Assembly: GCA_019752115.1 (NCBI GenBank)
Contig: JAIEMN010000019.1
Coordinates: forward strand, 186,001-250,000
Direction: 5' to 3'
DNA from: Gemmatimonadaceae bacterium
GTDB lineage: Bacteria > Gemmatimonadota > Gemmatimonadetes > Gemmatimonadales > Gemmatimonadaceae
Length of the DNA: 64,000 nt
Positions 1 through 10,203 of this stretch are shown here, one piece after another (position 1 is the first letter of the stretch; each line of letters starts with the position of its first letter). Below the pieces are notes generated by a model. That model saw only the letters and a program-made list of their open reading frames with translations, was not told where the DNA came from and ran no database searches. Both the position numbers and the translations under genes were made by a program.

Positions 1-880
1 CAGCCGCGCCTTCCTTCGCCTCCGCGACACTCGTCGGCGTGCCGTCCGGCACGTCGACCTCGAGCTGGCCGCTTTCGAGCTTCGTCACCTTGAGCAGGCC
101 GCGCTGCTGCGCCTCCTGCACGAAGCGCGAGAACTTCGGATGGCCGAGGTTCTTTTCGTCGAACGACGCGTCGATCTCCTGCATCACCTGCTTCAGGCGA
201 TCGGAGCGCATCACGTCGCCGTTGCGCTTCATGCGCGCCACCGACTCCGTCACGAGCTCCCACGGATCCCAGCGCGTGGTTTCGTCTTCGCCGTTCTTCA
301 CGAGGCCGGCGAGCGCGTTGTACGAGTAGTACTCGTCGCAATTCATGACGAGCAGGTCGCTCGACGACTCGCGGATGCCGACGCCGATCACGTACTTGCC
401 GTACTCCTTGAGCTTGATGACCATGCTCGAGAAGTCGGAGTCGCCCGAGAGGAGCACGAACGTGCCGATCTCGGGGCGCGTGAAGACGAGTTCGAGGGCG
501 TCGATCGCGAGACGGATGTCCGTCGCGTTCTTCTTCGACGAGCCGTAGGCCGGCGCGAAGATGAGATCGATGGACGCTTCGGTGAGGGGGACGATGTACT
601 GCGGATAGCGGCGCCAGTCGGCATAGGCGCGGCGCACCGCGACCTTGCCCTTCACGATGTCCGACGAGAGGAGGTTCTTCAGCTCCTCCTGCAGGTCGGA
701 GCGGATGCCCATCGTGACGTTGTCGAAATCGATGAGCAGCGCGGCATTCGGCGCGTGCGCCGGCGGCGCGACATTCGGCTGGGACACCGGCACCATCGGC
801 TGCGCCGAGGGGCCACGGTGAAACGGGGCCACGGAACGGGCCGGCGACGAACCGCCTGACCGGGACTGATGACTTCTCAT
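1..880 (-). CDS. NYN-domain (LabA/DUF88-like) protein with OST-HTH domain, 3' end outside window
   Basis: The reading frame stays open from an ATG at 880 to the window edge, so the C-terminus is missing (at least 292 residues). After a low-complexity Pro/Ser-rich start of about 45 residues comes a NYN (PIN-like) nuclease fold: 'ALLIDFDNV' carries the first acidic residues, and 'FVLLSGDSDFSSMV' the second acidic motif. This is followed by an OST-HTH/LOTUS-like winged helix ('HPKFSRFVQEAQQRG'). Family knowledge: NYN proteins are predicted metal-dependent RNases, and OST-HTH domains bind RNA or G-quadruplexes. A role in RNA turnover is inferred. It is transcribed toward the window start; the acyl-CoA ligase gene ends 62 bp upstream on the same strand. 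Confidence 0.85.
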   Translation of the reverse strand, partial: MRSHQSRSGGSSPARSVAPFHRGPSAQPMVPVSQPNVAPPAHAPNAALLIDFDNVTMGIRSDLQEELKNLLSSDIVKGKVAVRRAYADWRRYPQYIVPLTEASIDLIFAPAYGSSKKNATDIRLAIDALELVFTRPEIGTFVLLSGDSDFSSMVIKLKEYGKYVIGVGIRESSSDLLVMNCDEYYSYNALAGLVKNGEDETTRWDPWELVTESVARMKRNGDVMRSDRLKQVMQEIDASFDEKNLGHPKFSRFVQEAQQRGLLKVTKLESGQLEVDVPDGTPTSVAEAKEGAA

Positions 881-942
881 GAGGTACTGACCTGAAAACG
901 AATCGGGGTGATCGAGCGCGCGCGCGTCAGACGCCCCTGGCC

Positions 943-2529
943 TCAAGCCAGGACGTGCAGCGTGTTCGCACTCAGCGCGATCGCGCGCGCGAGCTCTCGC
1001 CGCCTCACCTTGCCGCTCCCCGTCATGGGGAACGCATCGAAGAAGCGCACGAGGTCGGGAACCTTGTCGGCCGTCATCGTGTCCCGCGCGAATCGCTTGA
1101 TATCGTCGCCGGTGATGACAGCGCCCTCCACCGCCACGATGCACGCGCACACCAGCTCCCCCAACACATCGTGGGGGACGCCGATGACGCACACATCGTC
1201 CACTGCCGGGTGCGCCCGCAGGCGGTCTTCGAGCTCGCGCGGGTAGAGCTGGATGCCCCCGCGGGAGATCGTTTCCTGCCGACGACCCAGAATCCTCACG
1301 GTGCCGTCCTCGTCGATGATCCCAAGATCACCCGTGAGGAAGAACCCGTCCGACGTGTGGACCTTGGCGGTCTCCGTCGGCATGCGGAGGTAGCCCCGCA
1401 TGAGGTTGGACCCGCGCACGGCGATTTCGCCGACCGCTTCGGGTCCGTGCAACTGCCCCGTCATGAGATCCGCCGCCATCACTTCGACGCCCGGGAGCGG
1501 ACCGCCCACCGTTTCGCGACGCACCGCGTCGGAATCGGTCGGGCGCGTGATCGTGACCACGGCGCCGGTTTCGGTGAGGCCATACGCCACCAGCACGTCG
1601 CACCAGCGACGCACCTTGCGGACGAGCGCCTCGGCCACTGAGCTGCCAGCCATCAGGCCGGTGCGCAGCGACGTGAGACGCGACGGGTCGAACGCCTCCT
1701 CGCGCATGAGGAGGTGGTACTGCGTGGGCACGCCATGGAGCACCGTGACCCGCTCGGCGGCCATGAGCGCGAGCGCGCCGGCCGGATCGAAGGCAGGTTG
1801 CAGTACCAGCGCCGCGCCGGTCGCCATCGCCCCCAGCATCGCGCTGAAGCCAAAGGCCGCCGAAAACGGCACCGCCGTCAGAACGCGATCCTCGGAGCTG
1901 AGCCCCAGGACCGTGGCCGTTCGGACGGCGTTTTCCACCAGCGCACGATGCGAGAGCTGCACCCCTTTGGGTTTGCCCATCGTGCCCGATGTGTAGACGA
2001 CCGCGAGGTCATCGGCGTCATCGTACTGGGGCGGACGCGGCACCGCGCGTCCGGCACCCCGGGCGACCAGATCGCCAAACTGAAAGATCCGATCGTCGTA
2101 CCACACCTCGGCGTCACCGACCGCCACGACGTATTGCAGGTCGGGCAGTTCGCCGAGGAGCTCTTCGAAGCGCTGAAGGAAATCGACCCCGCCCCAGCGT
2201 TCGATGGTGACCACGGCGCTCGCTTCGGCGTGGCGCAGCTGATAGCGCAGGTCATGCACATTCAGCTGCGGACTCACCGGCACCACGACCGCGCCCAGCT
2301 TGGCGGCGGCCAGGGTGGCGATGATCCACTCGATGCCGTTCGGCAGATTCACCGCGATGCGGTCACCCGCACCCAATCCGAGATCCGCGAGGGTCGCCGC
2401 CAATGCCGACGCGTCGGCATCGACCTGGGCATATGTCCAGGTCCGTTCACCGGTTGTCGCAAGCAGGCGCTCAGGATGTTCTTGAGCGCGCCGCTCCACG
2501 ACGGGGGCGAGCGACCACGTGGCTACCAT
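943..2529 (-). CDS. AMP-dependent acyl-CoA synthetase/ligase
   Basis: A 528-residue member of the adenylate-forming enzymes, which activate a carboxylic acid with ATP and then form a CoA thioester. The P-loop-like motif '[11 protein letters not shown]' lies near residue 180, the 'YGLTETG' motif follows, then '[14 protein letters not shown]' and the hinge plus C-terminal lysine region '[12 protein letters not shown]'. The length is normal for the family. The exact substrate (medium/long-chain fatty acid or an aryl acid) cannot be read from the sequence. Its ATG at 2529 is divergent from the kinase gene starting at 2584, so the 54-bp gap probably holds both promoters. Confidence 0.9.
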   Translation of the reverse strand: MVATWSLAPVVERRAQEHPERLLATTGERTWTYAQVDADASALAATLADLGLGAGDRIAVNLPNGIEWIIATLAAAKLGAVVVPVSPQLNVHDLRYQLRHAEASAVVTIERWGGVDFLQRFEELLGELPDLQYVVAVGDAEVWYDDRIFQFGDLVARGAGRAVPRPPQYDDADDLAVVYTSGTMGKPKGVQLSHRALVENAVRTATVLGLSSEDRVLTAVPFSAAFGFSAMLGAMATGAALVLQPAFDPAGALALMAAERVTVLHGVPTQYHLLMREEAFDPSRLTSLRTGLMAGSSVAEALVRKVRRWCDVLVAYGLTETGAVVTITRPTDSDAVRRETVGGPLPGVEVMAADLMTGQLHGPEAVGEIAVRGSNLMRGYLRMPTETAKVHTSDGFFLTGDLGIIDEDGTVRILGRRQETISRGGIQLYPRELEDRLRAHPAVDDVCVIGVPHDVLGELVCACIVAVEGAVITGDDIKRFARDTMTADKVPDLVRFFDAFPMTGSGKVRRRELARAIALSANTLHVLA

Positions 2530-2583
2530 CTCACTCCGAAAAACGGGGTCCGGGATCGGGTACAGCCACGTAAATTACCGAAT

Positions 2584-3906
2584 ATGAACGAGATGCGGAA
2601 GCAACCCACGGTGCCGGCCGAAACCGCCGCCCCGGGATCGCCAGCGGGGGTTCCCAGCGGGAAACCGCTCGGGGATGCGCCGCGTAGGGCCCCTTCGCGA
2701 GCCCCGTTCCGCACCCGGCTCTTCGCGATGCTGCTGCTGTTCGCCGTGATTCCCACGGTGGCGGTGACGCTCGTGTGGGCCGGGGCCACGTCGCAGGTCC
2801 TGCAGCGCTTCTCCGCCCGGTCGGCGTGGGAGCGCATCGCCCAGAGCGGCGAGCAGGCGCTGCGGGCCGTGGACAGTGCGCCCCTGACGCCGGCGCAGCG
2901 GCAGGCCCTGGCCCGGCATGGCGCCGAGTTGCGGGAATCGGCGGAACTGGCCCGGCGCTTCGACTTCGTGGCTGGTCGGTCGGTGCGGCTGGTGCTGGTG
3001 GGGGCTGTGGTGGTGGTCGTGCTGGTGGCGGTCGGCGCCTCGCGGGTGGCCGGTCATCTCAGCCGGCAGCTCAGCCGCCCGTTGGACGAACTGGTGGGAT
3101 GGACCGGACTCATCCGGGCCGGGCGCAGCATCCCGGCACAAACCGACCGGCGCGGTGCGCCGGAATTCGAGGTGTTGCGGACGGGCATGCGAACCATGGC
3201 GCAGGAACTCGAAACGGGACGGCAGCGCGCGCTCGAGGCGGAGCGGGCGGAAGCGTTCCGTGAGTCGGCCCGGCGCTTTGCGCATGAGCTCAAGAATCCG
3301 CTCACGCCCATTCGCTTTGCCGTTGATCGCCTGCGCCGCAGCGCGCCCGACGAGCTGCGTGATACGGTGGAAGTACTGGCCGAAGAGGCCACGCGGCTGG
3401 AACTGATGGCCAAGAGCTTCGCCCAGTTCGGCCGGCTGCCCGACGGACCGCCCGCCGACGTGGACGTGACCGAGCTGGTGGCGCGCGTGGCCCAGACCAC
3501 GGTGCCCGACTGGATCACGCTCGACCTCGACATCGCGCCCGACATGCCGCTCGTGCGGGGCTTCTACGAGCCGCTGGTGCGCGCCGTGTCGAACGTGATG
3601 ATCAATGCCGTCGATGCCTGCGGCCGCTCGGGGACGATCGGCGTTCGCGTGGCCCGACATGGCCAGCAGGTGCACATCACGGTGCGCGACAGCGGCTGTG
3701 GCATCGCCCCCGACGCGCTGGCGCGCATCTTCGACCCGTACGTCACCACCAAGCCGGGTGGCACGGGGCTTGGACTCGCCATTGCGCGCCAGACGGTGGA
3801 GGCACACCGCGGGAGCATCAGCGCCACGAGCGTGGTGGGTGAAGGCACCACGATGACCATGCGGCTCCCGGTGCGGGAGCTGCCGATTCTGGAGACGATG
3901 GGATGA
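2584..3906 (+). CDS. NtrY-like sensor histidine kinase
   Basis: A 440-residue membrane kinase. A basic, Pro-rich N-terminus leads to a first membrane segment (about residues 42-62), a short periplasmic stretch, a second membrane segment (about 135-160) and a HAMP-like linker. The DHp helix carries the phosphoacceptor histidine in 'RRFAHELKNPLTP', as in NtrY-type kinases, followed by a HATPase domain ('GCGIAPDALARIFDPY', 'GGTGLGLAIAR'). The frame is open far upstream, but that extension lies antisense to the acyl-CoA ligase, so the ATG at 2584 is preferred. It overlaps the next gene by ATGA (3903-3906). Its likely partner is the NtrC-type regulator at 5078. Confidence 0.9.
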   Translation: MNEMRKQPTVPAETAAPGSPAGVPSGKPLGDAPRRAPSRAPFRTRLFAMLLLFAVIPTVAVTLVWAGATSQVLQRFSARSAWERIAQSGEQALRAVDSAPLTPAQRQALARHGAELRESAELARRFDFVAGRSVRLVLVGAVVVVVLVAVGASRVAGHLSRQLSRPLDELVGWTGLIRAGRSIPAQTDRRGAPEFEVLRTGMRTMAQELETGRQRALEAERAEAFRESARRFAHELKNPLTPIRFAVDRLRRSAPDELRDTVEVLAEEATRLELMAKSFAQFGRLPDGPPADVDVTELVARVAQTTVPDWITLDLDIAPDMPLVRGFYEPLVRAVSNVMINAVDACGRSGTIGVRVARHGQQVHITVRDSGCGIAPDALARIFDPYVTTKPGGTGLGLAIARQTVEAHRGSISATSVVGEGTTMTMRLPVRELPILETMG

Positions 3907-4427
3907 GGCAGTCCGGAGCGGAGCAGGCGAAGGCGGCGGAGAAGCTGGCGAACGACGCGATCGCCGCGGCGCAGCGCGAGCTGGCGCAAGCGAAGGAGGG
4001 GCAGACGAACGTGCGTGTCGAGCAGGGCGCCGCCGGCATTACCATCTCGATCCCCGATGAAGACGGCGATCCGCAGGTGATCGTGCTCTCGCGCGACGGC
4101 CATCAGATCAAGTCGATCGAGAACATGTCGGCGTCGGCGATCATGCCGAAGCGTGAGCCGAATGAGATGCCCAAGTCGGTGATGATCGTGACGCTGTTTG
4201 CGATCGCCGCCGGCGTCATGATCATGTCTCCCCTCGTGCGGTCGCTGACGCGGCTGCTCGACCGTCGCGTCGCGTCGCCGATGTCGAACGACAGCGCCCA
4301 GCGGCTGGCGGCCATTGAGCAGGCGGTGGAAGCGGTCGCGGTGGAGGTGGAGCGCATCAGTGAAGGGCAGCGCTTCACGGCCAAGTTGCTGAGTGAGCGG
4401 GCGAAGGACGCGGTGGAGGTGCGATGA
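3903..4427 (+). CDS. One-pass membrane protein, first of a paralogous pair between kinase and regulator
   Basis: A 174-residue protein of no family I recognise. It begins 'MRQS', has an Ala/Glu/Lys-rich helical N-terminal third, a small central region ('AAGITISIPDEDGDPQVIVL') that looks like beta strands, one transmembrane helix (about residues 99-120), and a C-terminal predicted coiled coil ending 'SEGQRFTAKLLSER'. The next gene has the same layout and a nearly identical tail ('AEGQRFTNKLLSER'), so the two are ancient tandem duplicates. Four-base overlaps with both neighbours suggest translational coupling inside the two-component operon. A role as accessory to the kinase is inferred only from position. 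Confidence 0.8.
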   Translation: MRQSGAEQAKAAEKLANDAIAAAQRELAQAKEGQTNVRVEQGAAGITISIPDEDGDPQVIVLSRDGHQIKSIENMSASAIMPKREPNEMPKSVMIVTLFAIAAGVMIMSPLVRSLTRLLDRRVASPMSNDSAQRLAAIEQAVEAVAVEVERISEGQRFTAKLLSERAKDAVEVR

Positions 4428-5065
4428 GACAGTCGTCGACGGCCACCCAGGCCCGCGAGGCCGCGCTGCAGGCGCGCGATGCCGCCCGCGAAGCCGCCCA
4501 GACGACGCGCGATGCCGCGCAAGCGGCGCGCGACGCCGCGCGCGCCGGGCAGGCGTCCGAGGGCGGGGCCGCGCAGGCGCCCGACCCGCCCTCGCCGCCG
4601 GACCCGCCGCTGGTCTTCAACGGCATCACGTTTGGCGACGGCCAGCCGAGAATTTCGGCCGATCTCGTGAACGGCAACCTCGTGCTCCGTCAGGAGGGGC
4701 ACACCGCCAGCATTCCGTGGCGTGATGCCGTGCCCGCCGGCGCGGTCCAGATCGCCTGGGCCATTCCGGCCACGCTCTCGATTCTCGTGATCTGGTGGCC
4801 GCTCACGCGCGCGCTCACCGGCTGGCTGCGTCGCAAGACGGCCGTCGCACAGGACACCGCCGCGCTCGAGGCGCGCCTGCGCGAGCGCTTCGAGACCATC
4901 GAGCGCAACGTGGACACCGTCGCGATCGAGATGGAGCGCCTTGCCGAAGGGCAGCGCTTCACCAACAAGCTGTTGAGTGAGCGGCAGGCGGGAGTCGCGG
5001 TGCCGGGAGCGCCGGCCCCGGTGCAGGTCCCGGTGAACGTGCCGGCTGGCACCCCGCGCGCCTAG
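4424..5065 (+). CDS. One-pass membrane protein, second paralogue, with Ala-rich heptad-like repeats
   Basis: A 213-residue protein of unknown function. The N-terminus (residues 8-43) is a near-repetitive Ala/Arg/Asp helix built on 'ARDAAR'-type units. A Pro-rich linker ('PDPPSPPDPP') leads to a small beta-like domain (about 60-100), one membrane helix (about 107-125) and a C-terminal coiled coil with 'AIEMERLAEGQRF', shared with the preceding gene ('AVEVERISEGQRF'). Start ATG at 4424 overlaps the previous stop by ATGA. The N-terminal repeats are absent from the first paralogue, so the copies have diverged at that end. A possible oligomeric or scaffold role is inference. Confidence 0.8.
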   Translation: MRQSSTATQAREAALQARDAAREAAQTTRDAAQAARDAARAGQASEGGAAQAPDPPSPPDPPLVFNGITFGDGQPRISADLVNGNLVLRQEGHTASIPWRDAVPAGAVQIAWAIPATLSILVIWWPLTRALTGWLRRKTAVAQDTAALEARLRERFETIERNVDTVAIEMERLAEGQRFTNKLLSERQAGVAVPGAPAPVQVPVNVPAGTPRA

Positions 5066-5077
5066 CGAGCGTCATCG

Positions 5078-6475
<1,398 letters not shown>

Positions 6476-6743
6476 GCGAGGGGACCGTGTGTCCGTTCAA
6501 ACCCTTTCGCCCTGTGTCACTGTCCCTCGCCTCGGCGCGTTTCCATCGGACACGTCCCTGTCCACTCTCCGCACCGTCGGCGGTCGGGCGCTCACCGCGC
6601 CATGCATTGGGTTCCCGCCCTCAACTCGTGATATTGCTGGGAGTTGACTGGTGATCGCCGTCGCGGTGGTCGGGCGCGTGTGGCGTGCGGTTCGTGGTAC
6701 GCCGCCTGCCCTGCGCGATGCCGACCCTCAGCCGGAGAATCGG

Positions 6744-8555
6744 ATGTCCGCACCCATGGCCAATGCCGGTCATGTACCCAAGGCCCGTATGCTCGTTCGC
6801 CCTCGTTCGTTCTGGTCCGCCGCCCTCGCGGTGACCGCCCTGCTGGTGACGGCCCGCCCGTCCGTCGTGCTGGCGCAGCGCGACACTCGCGAACGGCGCG
6901 TGGGCGGTGTGCCCCGCGAGGTGACGCTCGAAGTCACCCGGGTGTACAACGCCCCCGGTACCCGGCGTGTCCACGGAGACTTTTCCCTCGCCGCCGGCGA
7001 TACCGTCCGCAGCGATCTGGCCGTGCTCAACGGTGCCGTTCGGATTGCCGGCGTCGTCACCGGACAGGTCGTCGCGCTCAACAGCGATGTGCGCCTTCTC
7101 GATGGGGCGCGCGTGGAGCAGTCGCTCACCGTGATCGGTGGCACCTTCGACGGCCCGGAGCGGCCCACGGTCGGTGGCGAGATTCGCGTCTGGAGTTCGC
7201 GCTATCGCTATCGCGAAGATGCCGACACGCTGATCGCCGAGACCGATCTGTTCGCGCGCTGGTCGCGCTGGGTGCGCGAGGAGAATGAGTCGAGCACGCA
7301 GAGCCAGCTCTTCGTCACCACGGCCCACACGTACAATCGCGTCGAAGGGCTCCCGATCTTCGTCGGCCCCCGGGTGCGGGTGAAGGCCGGCACGACGCGG
7401 GTCTCCGCTGAAGCCTTCGGCATCTTCCGGACCGGCGATCAGCTGGTGTGGAAGCGCGAGAACCTCGGTCACCGCGCCATGCTCGAGTTGCGCCAGGGGC
7501 AGCGCACCGGGTTTGCGGTCGGCGGGCGCCTGTTCGACGAAGTGGCACCGGTGGAGAACTGGCAGCTGACCGATGCCGAAGTGGGGCTCAACAGCTTTCT
7601 GTTCACGCGCGACTATCGCGACTTCTACCAGCGCCACGGCGGACAGGGCTACGTCTCGGTCTTCGGCGCGCTGGGCACCGAGTTGCGCGCGGGCATCGGC
7701 GAAGAGCGCTGGAGCAGCCGTCGAGCCCGGGATGTCTGGTCGCTCTTCAACGACAACCTCGCGTGGCGCGCCAACCCGCTGGTGGACGAGGGCGTGCTGC
7801 ATCTCTTCACCCTGAGCGGCACCCTCGACACGCGGAACCGCAAGACGAATCCTCGGTCCGGGTGGTACCTGCGCGGCGAGTACGAGCGCGGGACGGGGGA
7901 TCTCACGTCGGCGGGGCCTCTCACCACGGGCGTCCGCACGCTCACGGCCGGGCCGATCGAGTACGGCCGCGCCCTCTTCGATCTGCGGCGGTACACGCGC
8001 CTTGGCCCCCGCTCGCAGGTCAACCTGCGCGCGGTGTTCGGTGGCTGGACCGATGGCGATCCACTCCCCATTCAGCGCCGCCTCGCGGTGAGCGGCCTCG
8101 ACGCACTCCCGGGCTTCGACTTCCGCCGCATGATCGGATCGGCCGATATCGGCACGTGCGCGACGGGCGCGGAAGGGGTCTACGCCGCGCTCGGTCGCCC
8201 CGCGCAGTGTGATCGCATGGCGCTGCTGCAGATCGAGTGGAAGGGCGATATCCGCCTGCGCTTCTTTGGCGACGACGACTTTGGCGATCGGCGCTGGTCG
8301 TTCGGCAGCAAGGCCGACGGCACCTGGGTCATCTTCGCCAACAGCGGCCGGGGCTGGCTCGTGGGCAACACGACCGGCTCCACCAACGCCGACGAACTCC
8401 GCTACGCCCGCAACACGGTGCCGGCCATCGGGACGTGGCGTACGGACATCGGCGGCGGCTTCGACTTCGGCGACTTCGGCGTGTACGTCGCGCAAGCCGT
8501 CTCGCAGAGCGGCCTGTCGCCCAACGTGTACGTCCGTCTGGCCCGCCGCTTCTAG
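6744..8555 (+). CDS. Outer-membrane beta-barrel (bacterial surface antigen-like) protein
   Basis: A 603-residue exported protein. The frame is open to 6651, but the ATG at 6744 has a GGAG ribosome site 6-7 bases upstream and starts a signal peptide ending near 'SVVLAQ'. The mature N-terminus has evenly spaced Val/Asp/Gly beta-helix-like strands ('SDLAVLNGAVRIAGVVTG'), reminiscent of polymer-forming (bactofilin-like) repeats. The C-terminal two thirds are alternating aromatic strands typical of Omp85/D15-like barrels, ending in phenylalanine ('YVRLARRF') as barrel substrates of Bam do. It follows the two-component operon after a 268-bp gap and precedes a DUF4390-like gene by 32 bp. Function unknown. 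Confidence 0.75.
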   Translation: MSAPMANAGHVPKARMLVRPRSFWSAALAVTALLVTARPSVVLAQRDTRERRVGGVPREVTLEVTRVYNAPGTRRVHGDFSLAAGDTVRSDLAVLNGAVRIAGVVTGQVVALNSDVRLLDGARVEQSLTVIGGTFDGPERPTVGGEIRVWSSRYRYREDADTLIAETDLFARWSRWVREENESSTQSQLFVTTAHTYNRVEGLPIFVGPRVRVKAGTTRVSAEAFGIFRTGDQLVWKRENLGHRAMLELRQGQRTGFAVGGRLFDEVAPVENWQLTDAEVGLNSFLFTRDYRDFYQRHGGQGYVSVFGALGTELRAGIGEERWSSRRARDVWSLFNDNLAWRANPLVDEGVLHLFTLSGTLDTRNRKTNPRSGWYLRGEYERGTGDLTSAGPLTTGVRTLTAGPIEYGRALFDLRRYTRLGPRSQVNLRAVFGGWTDGDPLPIQRRLAVSGLDALPGFDFRRMIGSADIGTCATGAEGVYAALGRPAQCDRMALLQIEWKGDIRLRFFGDDDFGDRRWSFGSKADGTWVIFANSGRGWLVGNTTGSTNADELRYARNTVPAIGTWRTDIGGGFDFGDFGVYVAQAVSQSGLSPNVYVRLARRF

Positions 8556-8587
8556 GTACCCACCTCCGCGCCCTCCCGACTCCCTCC

Positions 8588-9226
8588 GTGTCCCTCGCGC
8601 GCGCGCTCCTCGTCACCCTGGTCCTGCTCACCACAGGGCTGAGCGCGCGCGCCCAAGGCAGACCTGAGATCGAGATCCGCGTCGCCCCGGGCGCCTACCC
8701 GCCGCAGGTCGCGGTGCGGAACGTCCTCGCCGAACAGCCGTTCGATACGCTCCTCAAGAGCGGCTTCCCGGCGCGGCTCACCGTGCGAGCGGAGACGTGG
8801 TCGATCGGCCGCTGGTTCGACGATCAGCAGAGCAGCAGCGAGTGGAGCATCATCGTGCGCTACAGCGTCGTCGATCGCGCATACGAAGTGGCGCGGGTCG
8901 TCGCCAACCGGGTGACACCGTTGGGCAGCTATGTGCGCTTTGCCGACGCGCGTGCGGCGTCTGAGCTCGCCTTTCAGCCGGCGTTGCCCCCGCCGCCGCG
9001 GGGCCGCAAGAGCTATGTCCTCGTGCAGGCCGAACTCCAGACGCTCGACGTGAGCGATCTCGACGAACTGGAGCGCTGGCTCAAGGGTGAGGCGCGCCCG
9101 CTGGTCCGCGGGCGCCGCAACCCCGGCACGGTGCTGACGCGCGGCCTGCGCTCCCTCGCCAGCCGCATTCTGGGCGGCGAGGTGCGTCGGCTCGAGGCGC
9201 GCAGTCCGGCGATGGACCTCTTCTAG
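8588..9226 (+). CDS. Exported DUF4390-like protein
   Basis: A 212-residue protein with a GTG start at 8588 and a clear signal peptide (cleavage near 'LSARAQG'). The body has strands with a paired-charge pattern ('WSIIVRYSVVDRAYEVAR', 'KSYVLVQAELQTLDV') resembling DUF4390. Family knowledge: DUF4390 genes commonly lie beside NtrY/NtrX-type kinase-regulator pairs in Proteobacteria, and this one is two genes downstream of such a pair, which supports the assignment. The similarity is judged by eye. It converges with the HNH gene; the 10-bp gap holds a small hairpin. Confidence 0.65.
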   Translation: MSLARALLVTLVLLTTGLSARAQGRPEIEIRVAPGAYPPQVAVRNVLAEQPFDTLLKSGFPARLTVRAETWSIGRWFDDQQSSSEWSIIVRYSVVDRAYEVARVVANRVTPLGSYVRFADARAASELAFQPALPPPPRGRKSYVLVQAELQTLDVSDLDELERWLKGEARPLVRGRRNPGTVLTRGLRSLASRILGGEVRRLEARSPAMDLF

Positions 9227-9238
9227 AGGCGTTCGCCT
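9227..9238. terminator. Small symmetrical hairpin between convergent genes
   Basis: Only 10 bp separate the stop of the DUF4390-like gene (9224-9226) and that of the HNH gene (9237-9239). The gap contains AGGCG-TT-CGCCT, a 5-bp stem that reaches into the HNH stop codon. It is short with no U-tract, so termination is uncertain. Confidence 0.3.
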
Positions 9239-9830
9239 ACAAGCGCTCGCTGACGAGCGGGCGCGTGGCCCCTTCGATCTTCTGCAGTTCGCGCAGGGTG
9301 TCCTCACCGTAGAAGGTGCGGATGTACTGCGACTGGATCGGCGTCAGGCGGCGCACGGCCCACGACAGATGCACGAAGTGCGGTTCGACCGGCACGTGCA
9401 GCGGGTGCATCCCGATTTCATTCGGCATGCGATTGGCCTTCTTCGTGTTGCACGGACTGCACGCCGTGACCACGTTCGACCACTCGTTCGTGCCGCCGCG
9501 CGACATCGGAATGAGGTGATCGCGGGTGAGCGATTCCCGCGGCTTGAGCTCGCTCTGCCGGCGCCCACAGTACTGGCACTGATAGTCGTCGCGCGCGAAG
9601 AGGAACGTGTTCGTGACCTGCCGGCGGAAACGCCGCGGCACGTGCACGTAACGCGTCAGGCGAATGACCGCCGGGCGCGGATAGGCCTGCTTTTCCGATC
9701 GTACGGGGACTGCCAGGTCGGCCTCGACGATCTCGGCCTTGCCGTCAATGACGAGGCGAAGGGCCCGCCGCAGCGGGACCATCGTCAGGGGTTCGTACGA
9801 CGCATTCAGTGCGAGACAGCCGGCGATCAC
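9237..9830 (-). CDS. HNH endonuclease family protein
   Basis: A 197-residue protein with a zinc-ribbon-type HNH fold: the first CxxC in 'CQYCGRRQSELKP', the HNH core 'LTRDHLIPMSRGGTNEWSN' and the second CxxC in 'TACSPCNTKKANR'. The N-terminal part ('ALNASYEPLTMVPLRRAL') is typical of the widespread chromosomal HNH proteins (McrA-like group) that are not attached to restriction systems. The substrate is presumably DNA. No methylase or toxin partner is beside it; it stands alone, 362 bp downstream of the amidohydrolase gene on the same strand. Confidence 0.9.
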   Translation of the reverse strand: MIAGCLALNASYEPLTMVPLRRALRLVIDGKAEIVEADLAVPVRSEKQAYPRPAVIRLTRYVHVPRRFRRQVTNTFLFARDDYQCQYCGRRQSELKPRESLTRDHLIPMSRGGTNEWSNVVTACSPCNTKKANRMPNEIGMHPLHVPVEPHFVHLSWAVRRLTPIQSQYIRTFYGEDTLRELQKIEGATRPLVSERL

Positions 9831-10192
9831 GCCCTACCCTCCGCTGAAAGTGCCTGCGACAACCACGAACGATTCCGAACCACCGTACTCCGGGGGCACC
9901 AAGCGAAATCCCCGCTGATGCGTCGGCACGAGGCCGACCGGCATGCAGCGGGGATTCGATGGGGTCACACGAGCACAGACCTGCGCACGCTCGCGCGGCT
10001 CCGGCAGGGTCTGCAGGAACTCTCCCAACTGCCGAGGGCGCGCGGGGCGGAGCGGTGCATGGCGTACGATACCGTCGGGACAACCAACGAGGCAAGGGAC
10101 GGTGGGCGCTTTTACGCGACGACGAACGAGGCACGGGACAACTGACGAGGATAGTCTCTGGCAACGAACCTCGTCAGCTGTCCCCACCCTCG
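9831..10192. other. 362-bp gap without a confident gene
   Basis: This region lies between the amidohydrolase stop and the HNH start, both on the minus strand. A minus-strand frame is open here and ends 3 bp before the HNH start ('LVPPEYGGSESFVVVAG'), but no good start codon or ribosome site supports it, and its upstream half runs through a repeat array. The right half (10077-10192) is filled by GGGACAAC-type repeats, described separately. Any HNH promoter would lie in the left half; none is obvious. Confidence 0.5.
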
Positions 10193-10203
10193 TTAGTGGT
10201 CGC
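10077..10203. repeat. GGGACAAC..ACGAGG inverted repeat array, terminator-like
   Basis: Five 16-bp units are visible: forward at 10077-10092, 10116-10131 and 10135-10150; reverse at 10169-10184 and 10188-10203. The third and fourth units form a 16-bp stem with one mismatch around an 18-nt loop. The second and fifth units (GCGAC...ACGAGG) form an outer stem. The last unit contains the amidohydrolase stop codon (10193-10195), so the structure starts inside that gene and could terminate its transcription. Related units form the inner arms of the palindrome at 15054-15179, so this is a dispersed family. Confidence 0.75.

Noticed and set aside
140-859. 239-residue plus-strand frame opposite the NYN gene
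   Set aside because: Composition (Arg/Val/Glu/His-rich) is the typical mirror of a high-GC gene; the minus strand shows real NYN and OST-HTH motifs.
1714-2583. Open frame extending the kinase gene 290 codons upstream
   Set aside because: It lies fully antisense to the acyl-CoA ligase gene, encodes Arg/His-rich sequence without domains, and the ATG at 2584 begins a normal membrane kinase.
9834-10187. 117-codon minus-strand frame ending 3 bp before the HNH start
   Set aside because: Its upstream half runs through repeat units, and no start codon with a ribosome site is found in the plausible downstream half; left as non-coding with low certainty.
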